A DNA stretch of 64,000 nt. Origin: Oegoconia quadripuncta (taxonomy: Eukaryota; Arthropoda; Insecta; Lepidoptera; Autostichidae). Shown here one piece after another: positions 10,506 to 21,699 of the stretch. The stretch spans positions 16,784,496-16,848,495 of the forward strand of contig OX438753.1 in NCBI GenBank assembly GCA_949316235.1. The letters run 5' to 3'. The notes beneath the pieces are model-generated. The model saw nothing but the letters and a program-made list of their open reading frames with translations, ran no database searches and was not told where the DNA came from. The translations under genes and the position numbers were made by a program. Positions within the stretch are counted from its first letter, which is position 1; the number at the start of each line of letters is the position of its first letter.

Positions 10506-10869
10506 TGCCAAGAATAATAAAAAAGTCGTAACTATCTTCAAGCCTTCAGGTTTATTTCTCTTATTTAATTTAATTTTTTCTTCCCATATTGATTCCAAAA
10601 TAAATGACCTAATTGGGGTGTATCGGCTTTTTGGTAGGTATACAAAATATAACATTGTATAATCAGTACTTCGATCAACGAGTTTTATAGTAGTTACTGA
10701 CATACAAATGAACTGAACATGAATCAGTACATAACTGGGGAATTGAAAGGATTGACGTAATTATCTCTAGTAATACGAATATCGATATTTTTATAGAATC
10801 ATTTGGTCATCCTATTTACGATATTTTACGAGTACGTGGATAAAAATTAGTGCACTGACTAAAAATTAT

Positions 10870-11460
10870 GTTACATCTGCAGAGGCCTCGAATAAAAGGC
10901 GGTAGGCCACACATAACACGGACGCCCGCAATGGGCATCTACCTGAGCAAGACGCGCGTATCGCGTGAGAAGGGAAGGCACGCTCTTTGCCTTCGATGTC
11001 GACTCGTTCCGCGATGCATGTACCTCGCTTAGGCAAACATCCCTCGGTGCCATACAATCCACCGCCCGCTGTCTCAAGAGGCTTCAGACTAAAAGCGGTA
11101 TAGTGTGACGCGGGCGCCCATAGACATCCGCCTGAGCAAGACGCGTGTATCACGTGAGAAGGGAAGGCACACTCTTTGCCTTCGATATCGATTCTATCCG
11201 CGATGCATGTACCTCGCTTAGGTAAACGTCCGTCGGTGCCATACAATTCCACCGCCCGCTGTCTGAAGATGCTTCAGACTAAAAGAGGTATAGTGTGACG
11301 CGAGCGCCCATAACAGACATCCGCCTGAGCTAGACTCCTGTATCGCGCGAGAATGTGCTACCCACCACCATCACTACCCTTTGCCAACGATATCGACTCG
11401 ATCCGCGCGATGCATGTGCCTCGCTAGGCAGACACCCGTCTTCGGCGATTAGGTGAGGCG
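10870..11460. repeat. GC-rich tandem repeat, ~190-bp unit, about three copies
   Basis: Three imperfect units begin at 10936, 11125 and 11318 (anchor CATCCGCCTGAGCAAGAC), so the spacing is 189 and then 193 bp. Each unit carries GTATCGCGTGAGAAGGGAAG, TTTGCCTTCGAT, CCGCGATGCATGTACCTCGC and CTTCAGACTAAAAG. The first step is a multiple of three, so the minus strand is open for 128 codons with two similar blocks (LPKRGTCIADRIDIEGKE and LPKRGTCIAERVDIEGKE). It is much richer in G+C than its surroundings. I do not recognise the encoded sequence and treat the block as a minisatellite unless expression is shown. Confidence 0.8.
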
Positions 11461-12059
11461 GTAGGTACCGATCCGATGGCGAACTGTACAATCTAGTTCA
11501 CTTTTAAGCGCCTCTCAGGTACTTATTTTAAGCACAAGTATTAACACTATGAAAATTGGCGTTTCTCAAAACATTACACAAACATTAGCCACAATATTTA
11601 TGTTTAGAAACAGAAAACATAATTTCGTTGAGCAGATATAAAATTAGCGATGTTTATTGCATATTTTATGAAAATTGGTCACACAATAAATGTTATTGAT
11701 GTTTATAATAATAATAATAATAAAAATCGTGTTTATTTGACACATCATCAATATTGATATATTTCAAAGCGTTTGTAATTTTTTATGAATAAGACGGTTA
11801 GTTTGTTTTTATTAACATTTTTTTTTATTATTTTTCATTGATTAACAAATGATAACACATACGTGAATCCCCATCCACGTCCCAAGTGAAACCTGTAGTA
11901 GGATCTTGTGTGTCGGGCTCTTCAATTCCAATTTTGTAAAAGTGTTATTGCTCAAAGTAAAAGACAAAGTATATGAGTACCTACAATAATTTTATTATAG
12001 TCGGTTAGTTTTTTTGAATCAATTGACCATTTATCCGATCTTAAATCTCATAGTATCAC
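11461..12059. other. Intergenic DNA with a MITE end
   Basis: An AAT microsatellite lies at about 11706-11722. Positions 11764-11800 (AAAGCGTTTGTAAT, TTATGAATAAGACGGTTA) match one end of the foldback element seen whole at 43268-43436 and 45043-45213. No gene is visible. Confidence 0.5.
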
Positions 12060-12065
12060 TTTATT
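12060..12065 (-). terminator. Candidate polyadenylation signal of ELO gene B
   Basis: TTTATT on the plus strand reads AATAAA on the minus strand, about 140 nt after the gene B stop codon. The spacing and sequence are suitable, but no transcript data support it here. Confidence 0.4.
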
Positions 12066-12207
12066 TACAGTTTTTACAATTACATTTCACATGTTTCATT
12101 ATAAAAAGTAGCATACATAAATAATGTGCACAAATTAATTATTGTATTATTCGATTTAAAATTACACAATAAATTCTTTGCTATTTCTATAGTCACTGAA
12201 ACTTTTA

Positions 12208-12444
12208 CTAACTTGATTTTATTTGTTTATCCTTAACAATTTCGTTTTTTCCAATGTCATTAGTTACTACTAACACCGATTTTTTGGAAACTTTCTTGGT
12301 GTAACTCTGCCGGTAGAAGTTGAGGAAGAGTAGGCCAAAGAATGCGGTGTTGCAAGCTATAAACGTAGCAACACCTTTACTATGTGGGCAGTCAGAGAGT
12401 TTGGTACTTATGACGTATTGGACGATAATTGACGCAAACTGGAC
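12208..12444 (-). CDS. ELO gene B terminal exon
   Basis: This 237-nt exon opens VQFASIIVQYVIS after a TACTTTTCAG acceptor. It includes DCPHSKGVATFIACNTAFF and a final membrane helix, then the basic NFYRQSYTKK, and stops with TAG at 12208-12210. The cysteine-proline DCP in the lumenal loop is also seen as a related turn in gene C (SGCPPSY). Confidence 0.93.
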   Translation of the reverse strand, partial: VQFASIIVQYVISTKLSDCPHSKGVATFIACNTAFFGLLFLNFYRQSYTKKVSKKSVLVVTNDIGKNEIVKDKQIKSS

Positions 12445-15400
12445 CTGAAAAGTACATAATTGACACATTACAAAAAATATATAGTTCCGCACAATCATCT
12501 ATACACAGCATATCAATATTTTAAACACTTGCAATAATAATAGGATCATGCATTGATTAATCACTTTTTATCATTAAAAAAAAACGTTAACAATGGTAAA
12601 AATTGTGAGTTAGAAGCCATTTATATAAATCTTTTTTTTTTTAGAAACTAATTTAAAGATTGAGATAGCTTGACATAAATAATTTATGATTTTTCGAAAT
12701 ATAAGCAATTTTATTCATCATCATCATATGAGCTACTTCACGTCCACCGCTGGACGTAGGCCTCCCGTATTTCTAGAGCGACCGGTTTCAACAGGTTGTC
12801 GGTATAAAATATAGATTATGTTCATGTTGCTCCACATTGTTGATCGCCTCCGTAGCTCAATGTAAGCAACATTGGGTTTACGATTCGGAAGTTGCTGGTT
12901 CGATCCCAGCGGGGTACATGTTTAAGTACTCGGTTTGGTTCGTGGTAGGGCATTTTAAATATCCACCTGGCTAGCTACCTCCATCTTATCTAAATATGCT
13001 GCCAAGCAGCAATGTTAATAGCATTGTTGTGTTCCGGTTGTCAGAGATAAGATGGCCAGTCCCTCAAATGTGTTGGAGTTTTCGCGTCAGTACGCTTCCA
13101 CCTTCGACCTCATCTTCACTTAACATCAGGTGTGATTGAGGTCAAGTACTACCGTTGTGCATAAAAAAAAATCTTTCGAATTATACATAAATGTACAAGT
13201 GAGTCCATCGCATGTGAAGTTTATATATATTTTTTGGTGTAAACTCCTTTAGTCGCCTTTTCCGGCACCTACGAAAAAATGGGACACCACAACAATACAG
13301 GGTTTGCAACCGGGTAATTATACTATGTAACCTGAAGCGTTTTATTAAAGGTTTTCGATATTATAATCAAGTTTTTTTTCGTAAACTATCATTGGAGTGC
13401 TAAACGTAGTCCTATAAATCAATCTTTAGGACTAATATCAGGTAATTTACATGGGAGTAGTATTTTCGGAAAAAAATATTACCGGTTAAATATTATTATT
13501 AAATATCACGCCCTGCAACATAGATTTAATAATAACTCCTTAATTGTTTCTTTCTTGGTTTGTTTGTTCGCGCATCACGAAAAAACTACTGGACGGATAT
13601 TTTTGGAGTTTATTGAGGTCCGGATTAACATTTAGGGTAAATTTGGGATAAGAAAATATTTCAATATGACCGACATTAGTTTTTAATTCTTAGTGCTTTA
13701 AAGTTTACCGAAAACCTTGACATAATCTGTGGACCTTGACCGTATAGAAAAAAAATAGATTTTTTGTAAAGTTTGTCCATTTGGACAGACTAAAAGCACC
13801 AGAGCCCATACAGCCAAATCTTTTATTGACGCGGATGGAGTTGCGGGCGGAATGCTGTAGATTCTATTATAAAGTTTGTCTTTTCGAACAAGCAAATGGT
13901 ACTGAGCCCAAACAGCCAAGCTAGAAATCAATAAATCAAATAAACTAAATCAACTTACAAGTTGGAAAGTGGTCATGTATTTTTTCCATGTCAAATACTT
14001 GGAGACACTCGGGCCTAAAGAAGCCAATGCGTAGTAAGTGTACATAAATACGTGCACCAATGCATTGAGGAAGCCAATGAAGACTAAGTTCTGCGATGGC
14101 CAGTATTTTAACATGGCCCAGGTACCAATCATCATACAGGAGTGATGGTATACATGCAAAAATGTCACTTGATTATCTTTCTTCCTCAGAATGAAGAACA
14201 CTGTATCGAGGAGCTCGGTGATTTTTGCAGCAAAGTATATCCATATTCCAAACAGTATCTGTAAAAATCAAGCATATTTTATCGTTTTGTTATTTTTTTT
14301 TTCTAATTTCCTTAATCTTTATTTGTGCAGTTAAAGTCAATAAAGTCATGTGAATTTCTGTTGTTTTTAATAATGGTAAATAAAAAATTTGGATAGTCCT
14401 CAAGAAGTCATGATTAGGTAGATATATCATCCATATAACAAAGTAACTAGGTAAGTTAGATGTTAAATGCCTTAACGAATTTCGGTAAAATGTAGTTAAA
14501 ACCGTCGCAAATATCACCTTTCGAAAATAAAAAATCATTACTAAATCGGTTCAGTCGCTATGGCTCTACATTATCACAGAATGACAGACATAGACTTCAA
14601 ACTCCTCATACCTCTCGTTTTGTTTCGAGGGTTTAAAATGTGTGACAGTGAACATCAGTATGCGTACAAGAAGTTATATAAACGGCGATTTGTAAAAAGA
14701 TATTTTTTTAGAGAATTAAAATGAGACAGAGGTAAGCTCGTCTTTTGTATATTTTTAATATTGTCCTGGTTTTTTTGTTTTGTTTAGTGTATAGTATGCT
14801 TCTATGCCAGAAAGTGTTAAAAAAAAATGAGTAATTAATTACTAATATAATCCGTCGAGCATTAGAGATATATAGAGTCGAGTAAAAGCATGCACACACA
14901 TATACACACTATGCTGTCAAACACGTGAGAACCGTCGTTTTTCATCAACGGTTAAAAAGTGCGCGCGAAAATTCTTGTGTACGTTGAAATTTGTGGCTTT
15001 TATTTTGTGGATATTTTGTTGTGATTTTGTTATTATGTTAGTAAATAGTTATGTTACCTTATTGCGTACATATTCTTCATCCATGTAACATTGTTTAGGA
15101 AAGAGGCCCACAAGCAATAATCCTACGAAATACTGAAAAAGAAAGTACATTATTATGAAAATGAGCAACAATTTTTTCAGGTAAAAATTATTTTAGGTAA
15201 AAGTTTGAGTCAAGGCCGATAAAATATTTTTATTGGAAGTATACCATAAGCATGCTTATTTGTGGATAATTATTAAGCTGTGCACAATCATGTAATTATA
15301 CCGCGTTATGTTAAAATTCCAGAGTGACCTAACTTTATGGGTTGTTGATGATGATGTTAAAATAATATAAAAATCACTGGTGTATGAGGAATTTATATGG

Positions 15401-17699
15401 AGTTCAAGTAAATATTTTCTGATCTCGTTTTTCCGTAGGAATTTTACAAATTCCTTTCTTTGTACACCTTGAAATGCATGGTATATAGCTACAAACATTT
15501 TATACATATCGGTCTACGTGTTTGGGTTTTGCAAAACCGTTTGAAATATCCCACATTGCATCCAAGTGTATTGTTATGGTCCGTGCAGTGCACTTGGTTT
15601 ACTTTACCAAGTTTCCGGATATGTGATAATGGACGGTCCATTATCAAAAAATGTATCAAGAAAACAAAAGATATCTAAAAAGTTGGATGCTCTTCTCTCT
15701 ACTTTGGATCGTCCTACGGTTTGTCACCAATATCAACCTATGTTTTATGTGTTTTTGTATATTAATTACGCTCGTATGCTATAAGTATTACAACACGCGC
15801 TTTGACTTTGTGGGTAACAACATTCAAAGCCGTTAAGAGATATTATAATAACTAGCTGTTACCCGCGACTTCGTTCACGTGGACCGTTTCATCAAAATCG
15901 GTTCAGCAAAAAAAAATTGCCTAAATGTTAATCTGTTTACCAATCAAATTTCATACAAATACGTCCAGCCGTTTAGGCGTGAAGAGGTAACACACATAAA
16001 TAGATACAAATTCATACACACAAAAACTTTCGCATTTATAATATTACTTGGGATAAATTAAAAACAAATAAATCGAATATAGATTTGTTATGTTAACCTT
16101 GATTTGGAACTAGTATTATACATTAATACAATCAGGGTTTGGGAAACCGCGGCTGTGATACGAACAATCAAATAGGTACTTACATAGTAAACCATATAGC
16201 TTGATAATATCACTTGAAAAGCGTTGTATGCTAGGAGTATATTATTCAGTTTGAATGCTTCTTTTTTCCTCATATAATCTGGACCAACTTTCAGGACAAA
16301 TATTAGGTAAGTGGTGAGAATCATGAATACAGGCCCCGTTGTCGCCATTAGTGGTAGCTCAGAAATTTTATCATCTGAAAATAACATTAATTGATTAATT
16401 ATATAGATCAGAAATAGTAAGGGACCAAGAACATTTCCCTGCGGTACACCAAAGGCGTTATGGCGATATAATATTTTGTGGCTTGTGTTGTTGTTGGTTG
16501 GTTGGTTTTGTGTTTTTTTTTTTCTTTCATAGTGAAAAAATAGGTGTCGGAAAATGATTCCAGAATCATTTATAGTACCTACACAGTTTGGTACTTCTCA
16601 ATGATAATGGTGGTGTTTATGTGTTATGTCTTGTCATTTACAGTTGTCGTATGGAATAACCGTTATTGCCAACGAAATAATAACACACTAATATCAATTA
16701 CAATTGATAAGATAGGACTGAATCAGAAATTACCTAAAGTTTAATAAGAAAATTTATTATGTAGGTACTATGTCAAATAATTTTATTGTAAATTGATTTA
16801 AAATTCAAAGCCAAAACGTTTATTATTCAATGTATAAATTACTTATTGATCGTTTATATTTATTTTTAGGTTACTCGCACTGTGTTTCATATTAAGGTGT
16901 GGTGGTTAAAATTCGCAGTCGAGATCGCGGGTTTCGGGATCGAGATTTGTATGATGATTTGGAGATGAGCATCCCGAGTTATGGATGTGTACATTTGCAT
17001 ACACAACTATGACATAAATCAGCGTACAATTAACTAGCTTAATTTAGATTATAAGAAAATACTGTAAACTTTTTGGGAATAAAGTTATTAATATTATATC
17101 AATTTTTAAAACTATTGTGTATCACCAGCCAACACTATTGTATCGGCTAATCTTGGGCCCATAAGTGGGAGATCATGTATGCAAACTAGTAACAGGACAG
17201 GATCCAATATTGAGCCTTGTGACACGCACCCGATGGTGATCTTAACCCACTGACATCTACTTTTTGTATCGTAATTTCTAAATATCATTGAATCATAAGG
17301 CTCATTTTTCAATCCGTAATGTTTCAATATCATGAATTTTGTTGTTTGTTTTATTACTTTAATAATTTTTATTTCATCTTACTCGGTACACTTATTAAAC
17401 AAATTTCACAGAAGTTCCGGATAAACTTTAAAGATCCTCCTCTGTGTTCTTTAAATTGAGGGATTTAAGGGTTTTAACAATAGTTCGAGGATCAACATGA
17501 TGTAACCTAAATTCCTCAAGACAAATCTTAACATTGCCCACTGAATGAGGTTTATTGGATTTACATAATAGCTGTCTCTCCCATGATGTGATGGTACGGT
17601 TTTGTGAATGATTTAAAATAAGTTATACCACTACAAATACTTACATTTGCTCTCGTTTAGGTCCCAAGAAGGATTATTTAACCAGACAGGCGCCGACAT
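12208..17699 (-). CDS. ELOVL-family very-long-chain fatty acid elongase, gene B, complete (5 coding exons, 285 aa)
   Basis: This is a complete insect ELO-family elongase: an ER multipass enzyme that condenses malonyl-CoA with a long-chain acyl-CoA. Coding exons (minus): 17645-17699, 16184-16374, 15058-15132, 13959-14258, 12208-12444. Together they give 858 nt including the stop, with GT-AG introns of about 0.8-1.5 kb, phase 1 then 0, 0, 0. Family signatures are all present: KITELLDTVFFILRKK (about 119-134), the catalytic HVYHH box (142-146), NALVHVFMYTYY (about 172-183) and TTFQLVQF across the last junction. The protein starts MSAPVWLNNPSWDLNESK. The C-terminus is lysine-rich (KDKQIKSS) but is not a strict KKXX. 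The length fits the family (about 260-330). It shares its exon plan with gene C. Substrate chain length cannot be read from sequence. Confidence 0.93.
12712..12805 (-). repeat. RTE-like LINE 3' end fragment
   Basis: The plus strand reads ATCATCATCATATGAGC and CACCGCTGGACGTAGGCCTC, the antisense of the 3' end of the LINE family also seen at 930-1245. It lies in intron 4 of ELO gene B. Confidence 0.6.
12845..13168 (+). repeat. SINE family C, full length
   Basis: The tRNA-like head (GCCTCCGTAGCTCAATGTAA, then GGTTCGATCCCAGCGGGG) is followed by the family C body and the end AACATCAGGTGTGATTGAGG and GTGCATAAAAAA. It lies in intron 4 of ELO gene B in antisense orientation. Confidence 0.88.
13590..13950. 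repeat. Short duplicated block in gene B intron 4
   Basis: AAAGTTTGTCCATTTGGACA, AAGCACCAGAGCCCATACAG and CCAAATC are repeated about 120 bp later in diverged form (AAAGTTTGTCTTTTCGAACA, GCCCAAACAGCCAAG). This is a local repeat of unknown class. The 77-aa minus ORF is a product of it. Confidence 0.45.
13959..14258 (-). CDS. ELO gene B coding exon 4 (histidine box)
   Basis: This 300-nt exon is flanked by TTTTTACAG and GTAAGT. It holds the catalytic heart: LLDTVFFILRKK, HVYHH, the charged segment after it, and NALVHVFMYTYY. It ends YMTTFQL. Confidence 0.95.
14530..14640 (+). repeat. Interspersed repeat ending GAGGGTTTAAAA
   Basis: This is a short diverged copy of the family at 2925-3125 (AAATCGGTTCAGTCG, TTTGTTTCGAGGGTTTAAAA). 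A second, shorter remnant follows at 14905-14957. Both are in intron 3 of ELO gene B. Confidence 0.5.
15058..15132 (-). CDS. ELO gene B coding exon 3
   Basis: This 75-nt exon encodes YFVGLLLVGLFPKQCYMDEE and then YVRNK, flanked by CTTTTTCAG and GTAACA. It corresponds to the 72-nt gene C exon at 57811-57882. It covers the variable loop between the second and third membrane segments. Confidence 0.85.
15850..16045 (+). repeat. ACTAGCTGTTACCCGCGACTTCG-type repeat
   Basis: This begins ACTAGCTGTTACCCGCGAC, passes through TTTCATACAAATACGTCCAG, and ends TCGCATTTATAATATTACTT. It is a widespread arthropod repeat type of uncertain class. A related copy is at 37118-37345. It lies in intron 2 of ELO gene B. 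Confidence 0.6.
16184..16374 (-). CDS. ELO gene B coding exon 2
   Basis: This exon is 191 nt, the same length as gene C exon 60504-60694. It encodes PLMATTGPVFMILTTYLIFV, then KVGPDYMRKKEAFKL and YNAFQVILSSYMVYY: the first transmembrane helix, the family's GPxxM block and the YNxxQVxxS block. The tryptophan usually found just before PLM is a leucine or glutamate here (ISELPLM). The acceptor lies against a LINE reverse-transcriptase fragment. Confidence 0.9.
16396..16458 (-). pseudogene. LINE reverse transcriptase fragment at the ELO gene B exon 2 acceptor
   Basis: The minus strand reads AFGVPQGNVLGPLLFLIYI, the motif B region of jockey/CR1-like reverse transcriptases. It ends about 20 nt before the AG of the gene B exon 2 acceptor. 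A second degenerate piece of RT lies at 17112-17333 in the same orientation. Confidence 0.8.
17112..17333 (-). pseudogene. LINE reverse transcriptase fragment (jockey/CR1-like)
   Basis: It reads LKHYGLKNEPYDSMIF, then GCVSQGSILDPVLLLVCIHD, then LPLMGPRLADTIVLAGD. This resembles the usual [21 protein letters not shown]...LADT..FADD order with several lost residues; the catalytic ADD reads AGD. It is a dead fragment in intron 1 of ELO gene B. Confidence 0.8.
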
Positions 17700-17728
17700 G
17701 TTTGACGGTGACGGCACAAAACCACAAA
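17645..17728 (-). CDS. ELO gene B exon with start codon
   Basis: The exon runs from the acceptor TTTCTATTGCAG to the donor AAAT|GTAAGT. The ATG is at 17697-17699, so 17700-17728 is 5' UTR and at least one upstream noncoding exon must exist. It encodes 18 codons plus one base (MSAPVWLNNPSWDLNESK), leaving phase 1, which is exactly what the next exon needs. The length and content are typical of the first coding exon of insect ELO genes. Confidence 0.85.
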
Positions 17729-17989
17729 CTGCAATAGAAAAACTGACCTTAAACAAGGTACTTTCCAATAACACTGACAATTAAATGATTAACATTAATA
17801 ACGATGTAAAGAAGTATTTTTGATGGATCCGGATTCTTTTACCGAAGAATTTCGTTTACTTGTAGTAATTACAGTATTGCATAAAGGTGATTAGCTCATT
17901 CGTCGAAAGTAAAAGGATGAATGAATAAGTAATGATATTGTGTATGAGATGATGAATGAATCTTTTATGTAAACAACATAAGCCTTACA

Positions 17990-18260
17990 AAGCGGTGATC
18001 GCTGGTTCGAGTTACAGATACATGATATATATAATTAAATTTCGTTGATGGTAGAGCATTTCCAAATATCAGTCTATCTAACTAGCACTACCAAATAGCA
18101 GGATTGATAGCTTTGTCTTTTCTAGCTGCTTGAGATAGCCCGATCCCAAACTGAGGATTCTGGATGAATTGCTCCTACCTTTACTTTACATTTTCATCTT
18201 TACTTTAAATCAGGTATGAGCGTGACGAAGGAAACGTACTTGCCCCTTGTACATAACAAT
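17990..18260 (+). repeat. Decayed SINE family C copy
   Basis: GGTGATCGCTGGTTCGAGTT, TGATGGTAGAGCATTTCC and TTAAATCAGGTATGAG follow the order of family C with many changes. It lies about 270 bp upstream of the first known exon of ELO gene B. Confidence 0.45.
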
Positions 18261-18299
18261 GTTTGGCAAGGTCAGTTTGTGAACGGGTGACTAGACTCT

Positions 18300-20650
18300 A
18301 CTTATAACATGCCTCGGAGTATACTTAACAGACGGTCTGAGTTATTTTCAAATGAAGTATTATCCTCGGACGCTAATAATACATGCAAGTTTCTATAGCG
18401 ACGAGCTTACCCATTGACAATTTTTCAAAAAGAGTACTTTGGACGTTGATAAGTTTGAAACAAAAAGGCTTATGTTTGGCATATCTTTGATATATCCATT
18501 TTCGATAAAAGGTAATGTAGGTGTTTAAAAGGTATTTACCGATTTCGAATGAAAGTCGTCTTTGTTTATATTTCATTTAATTAAAATTAGGGAAAACCTT
18601 GTCCATCACGTTGTTACCAAATTAATTAATGCTACCGATTTATTTATTCCCTAGAAAAAACCAATCGCTTTTATATTACTCATATTAATAGTAGAGTCAA
18701 TTATGTGCATTAACCATTGTGGTGCTTTTTAGTGTACCACAGCAAAACGTTCCAAAAACTATTCATGAAGTCACTTTGGTGTCTGTCTGTCCATCTGTCC
18801 TGTTAATCTCATCAAGTATACTATCGACTTAAACTTTAGCTTAGCTATAAAATAACCATCTTCTTCTTTACCTCAATACAAAAAATCATCATCACAGTAC
18901 AAAAAATTATGCAATATTTTTAGTTTTACTGCAAATGGGGTCTGAAATTAGTGGCAGTGAAGCAACAGGGTTGAGTGGGGCACCGTTGTGAAAGGGCTTT
19001 GTTTAATGTTACCTATGACCATATATTATGAAGATAACAAATTACATAAAAGTAGGAGCATATAGGTACATAATGATGGATTAGTATAAGAGGTTGATAT
19101 CATGAAACATGATGTATACCGTCTGTATGGATTTCTGTGGATAACAGCGGAATAGCGGCATTTATTTTCTTATGGCCCCTTGAGTTTTAATTTCTTATCA
19201 CTTTGATTTCACGTACAATAAGCAAATAAGGTATGTCGATTGTTCTACATTAATCTTCCGTGTTATGCCGTCAGCATACCTTAGATTAAAATTTACTGTT
19301 ATTGTTGAGCGAACTACTGTATGTACCTATTAAAATTACAGCTATATACAGGAGTTATTCTTTTTATGATTATATGATTAACACTTACACTGATACGTCA
19401 TCGAGATAAGCTTTTTTTTACATTCACTTGTATTTCATTTACGTCATGGAACAAAAATCTAGATCGGGAGAGATTCCCGCACCACACATAGAAACACTTC
19501 AAAGCACGACTTTTCGCCTGAGGTGAGCCTCTATATACACGTCAAACATCGGAGGAGCGCAGCCTCACTAGTGATGCCGCCGAGTTTTAGCGCCCACGCC
19601 ACCTGTGGGCGGACTGTCATATGACAGATATCTAGACTCATTTGTTAGGGTATTCTGCTCACAACTGGGGTATGAGTTTGCATGGAAGTTTTATGTGTTA
19701 TGCAATCCAATATCACCACTGTGTCAGTAAAAATGTTAATAAGGCAATCGAGCTGACTGCCCACCCATCTCATGGGAAGTGGTCATCACTGGCATGAGCA
19801 TTTGGAACACCAGCGGTTGCACGTACGTATATTGCCGATCTTTCAGAGTACAGTCTTTCAGTTGAGGAATAATGTCGGAACTATCATTCCAGTAATATGT
19901 ACAAGTACTGTACATAAAAAGCATAGGGGTTGTACAACAAGCATTAAAGTTTAAGTTTGGCATGTCTCTACGGTGAACAATGATAAAGAAAATATACCGG
20001 TGGTCGTAGTACCATAACACTCCCTCTTGTTTAATTGCAGAAGTCACAAAGAACCAATAAGCCCGCAAAAACTGATGAAATCCAAACCGCCTGTAAATTT
20101 GGAATCATTCACTATTCGCAGAGCCGTTTTTAAATATGGTCTAATGAAGTCAGCTGATACTGCATCAGCACGAATACTCAAAAGCTGCTTAATTTTAAGG
20201 GTCCTTTAAAGATCTTGTTCTCAATTTTATATCACTGACATTCCAAGCGAAACCATTTAAGAAACCATTAACTTTGACGTTTCGTGTATTAAGCCATTTG
20301 TTTGCCTTCTAAACGGTTGTATGTTGACCTGAGGAGCGCCCTGAAACCGAGAAAGCAACAAATGGGGTTTTTAGCAGGAACGCGTACACTTGCGTTTATG
20401 GGTTAATTTGGACTAGATTAAGTCTCCCATTTCATCCCCTTTCTGCTCCAATGACTTGTCAATTTGAGATACAAGTCGTACTTTGCTGTTTTTAACTAGT
20501 ACGTGAGGTAGACTCACATGGCCAACATCAAGGGCGTCATCTATACTGTCATAGTGGCTTTGACAATTGATTAAAACAACAACATTGGGCGGACTATTAG
20601 ATAATTTCGTCGATATTGTCATCCTCGGTGTTGTCATTTATTACATGTGA
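18300..20650. other. Intergenic DNA, nothing recognised
   Basis: This is the space upstream of ELO gene B. It may contain its promoter and a 5' noncoding exon, but I cannot place them. A GC-richer stretch at about 19440-19640 contains the palindrome CTGTCATATGACAG (19614-19627). No ORF has recognisable features. Confidence 0.4.
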
Positions 20651-20659
20651 TTAAAGATC

Positions 20660-20875
20660 TCCAAAAAGTTTCATTGGTGGTAGGGCACTTATAAATGTCC
20701 CGCTAGCTTCTTGTTACCACTTCATTTAAGTGTGCCAATTGGTATTGTTGATAACAATATTTTGTTGTATGGGATAAGTAATAAGTTGGCGATTCAAAGT
20801 TGGGGATTACAGGTGAGAATCTTCACTTAAGATCAGATGTGTTGTGGTCAAGCGCTAACCAGTTGTGCCTATGCA
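20660..20875 (+). repeat. Decayed SINE family C copy
   Basis: CATTGGTGGTAGGGCACTTA, GTCCCGCTAGC and the end CACTTAAGATCAGATGTG plus GTCAAGCGCTAACC keep the family C order. The head is lost. Confidence 0.5.
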
Positions 20876-21007
20876 ATTCTATGTAGGAGCCTTATGTGAA
20901 ATTTTCATAGCGAAGAAAATTTGCAAAGATAAATTTTTTGTAAATTTCTAGACTGTCGTTTAAAGTTATTCGTTTTTCGTGATTACTTTGGGACGATAAA
21001 ACGTAGG

Positions 21008-21325
21008 TCGACGTTTGAAATGTGGTGTTGGCGAAGAATGGAGAGAATAAGCTGGAAAAGAGAGCATGAGAAGGTCCTGCAGATGGTTAATGAGAAGAGA
21101 GTGTTTTTGAAGATAATTGAAAACAGAAGGGGAAAGATGTTAGGTCATCTGATACGACACAACAACTTTACCAAGAACATCATTGAAGGAGAATATACGT
21201 GGTACAAGAAAAAGAAAAAGTAAATGCCGTATCATATCAGGAAGTCAAAGAAAAGGCGGAATATAGAAAGTATGGATGGACTCCGCCGAAAAGAGCAAGC
21301 TCTTGAATATAAGAGAGAGAAGAAA
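21008..21325 (+). pseudogene. RTE-like LINE reverse transcriptase, C-terminal fragment
   Basis: The plus strand encodes MWCWRRMERISWKREHEKVL, later RRGKMLGHLIRHNNFTKNII, and after a break KEKAEYRKYGW-like residues. This is the standard C-terminal block of insect endonuclease-reverse-transcriptase elements (MWCWRRMLRISWT..., GH.IRHDNF..NI.EG). It is split by a stop at 21221 and a frameshift. Confidence 0.85.
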
Positions 21326-21417
21326 TAGGTCATTAAAGAAATAATTTCAAAAAATGATTTTTGTTACTCAACTTATTTACAATTTTTCAGAAGAGTTATC
21401 TATCAATATATTTTGAC

Positions 21418-21690
21418 GACCTGTTTGGTGTAGTGGTTAGCAACTCTGCTGTTATACCAAAAGGTCGCGGGTTTGAATTCCACTAGGGGCATATGTTTGT
21501 ATGATGAATACAGACATGTGTTCCCGAGTTATTGTATATGTGTATTTATTTACAAAAAAAAATGTATTTGTGTAGTTTATCAACCATCTGGTATCTATAA
21601 TACAAGCCTAGCTGCTTAGTGTGGAACTAGATGGCGCTGTGTGTATGTGCAAAGATATTTATTTATTATTTATTTATTTATTTATTATCT
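21418..21690 (+). repeat. SINE family A, full length
   Basis: The tRNA-like head (CGACCTGTTTGGTGTAGTGG, GGTCGCGGGTTTGAATTCCA) is followed by the body (CATATGTTTGTATGATGAAT, CAACCATCTGGTATCTATAA, GGAACTAGATGGCGCTGTGT) and a TATTTATTTATT tail. It is the best plus-strand example of the family. Confidence 0.9.
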
Positions 21691-21699
21691 ATATAATAC

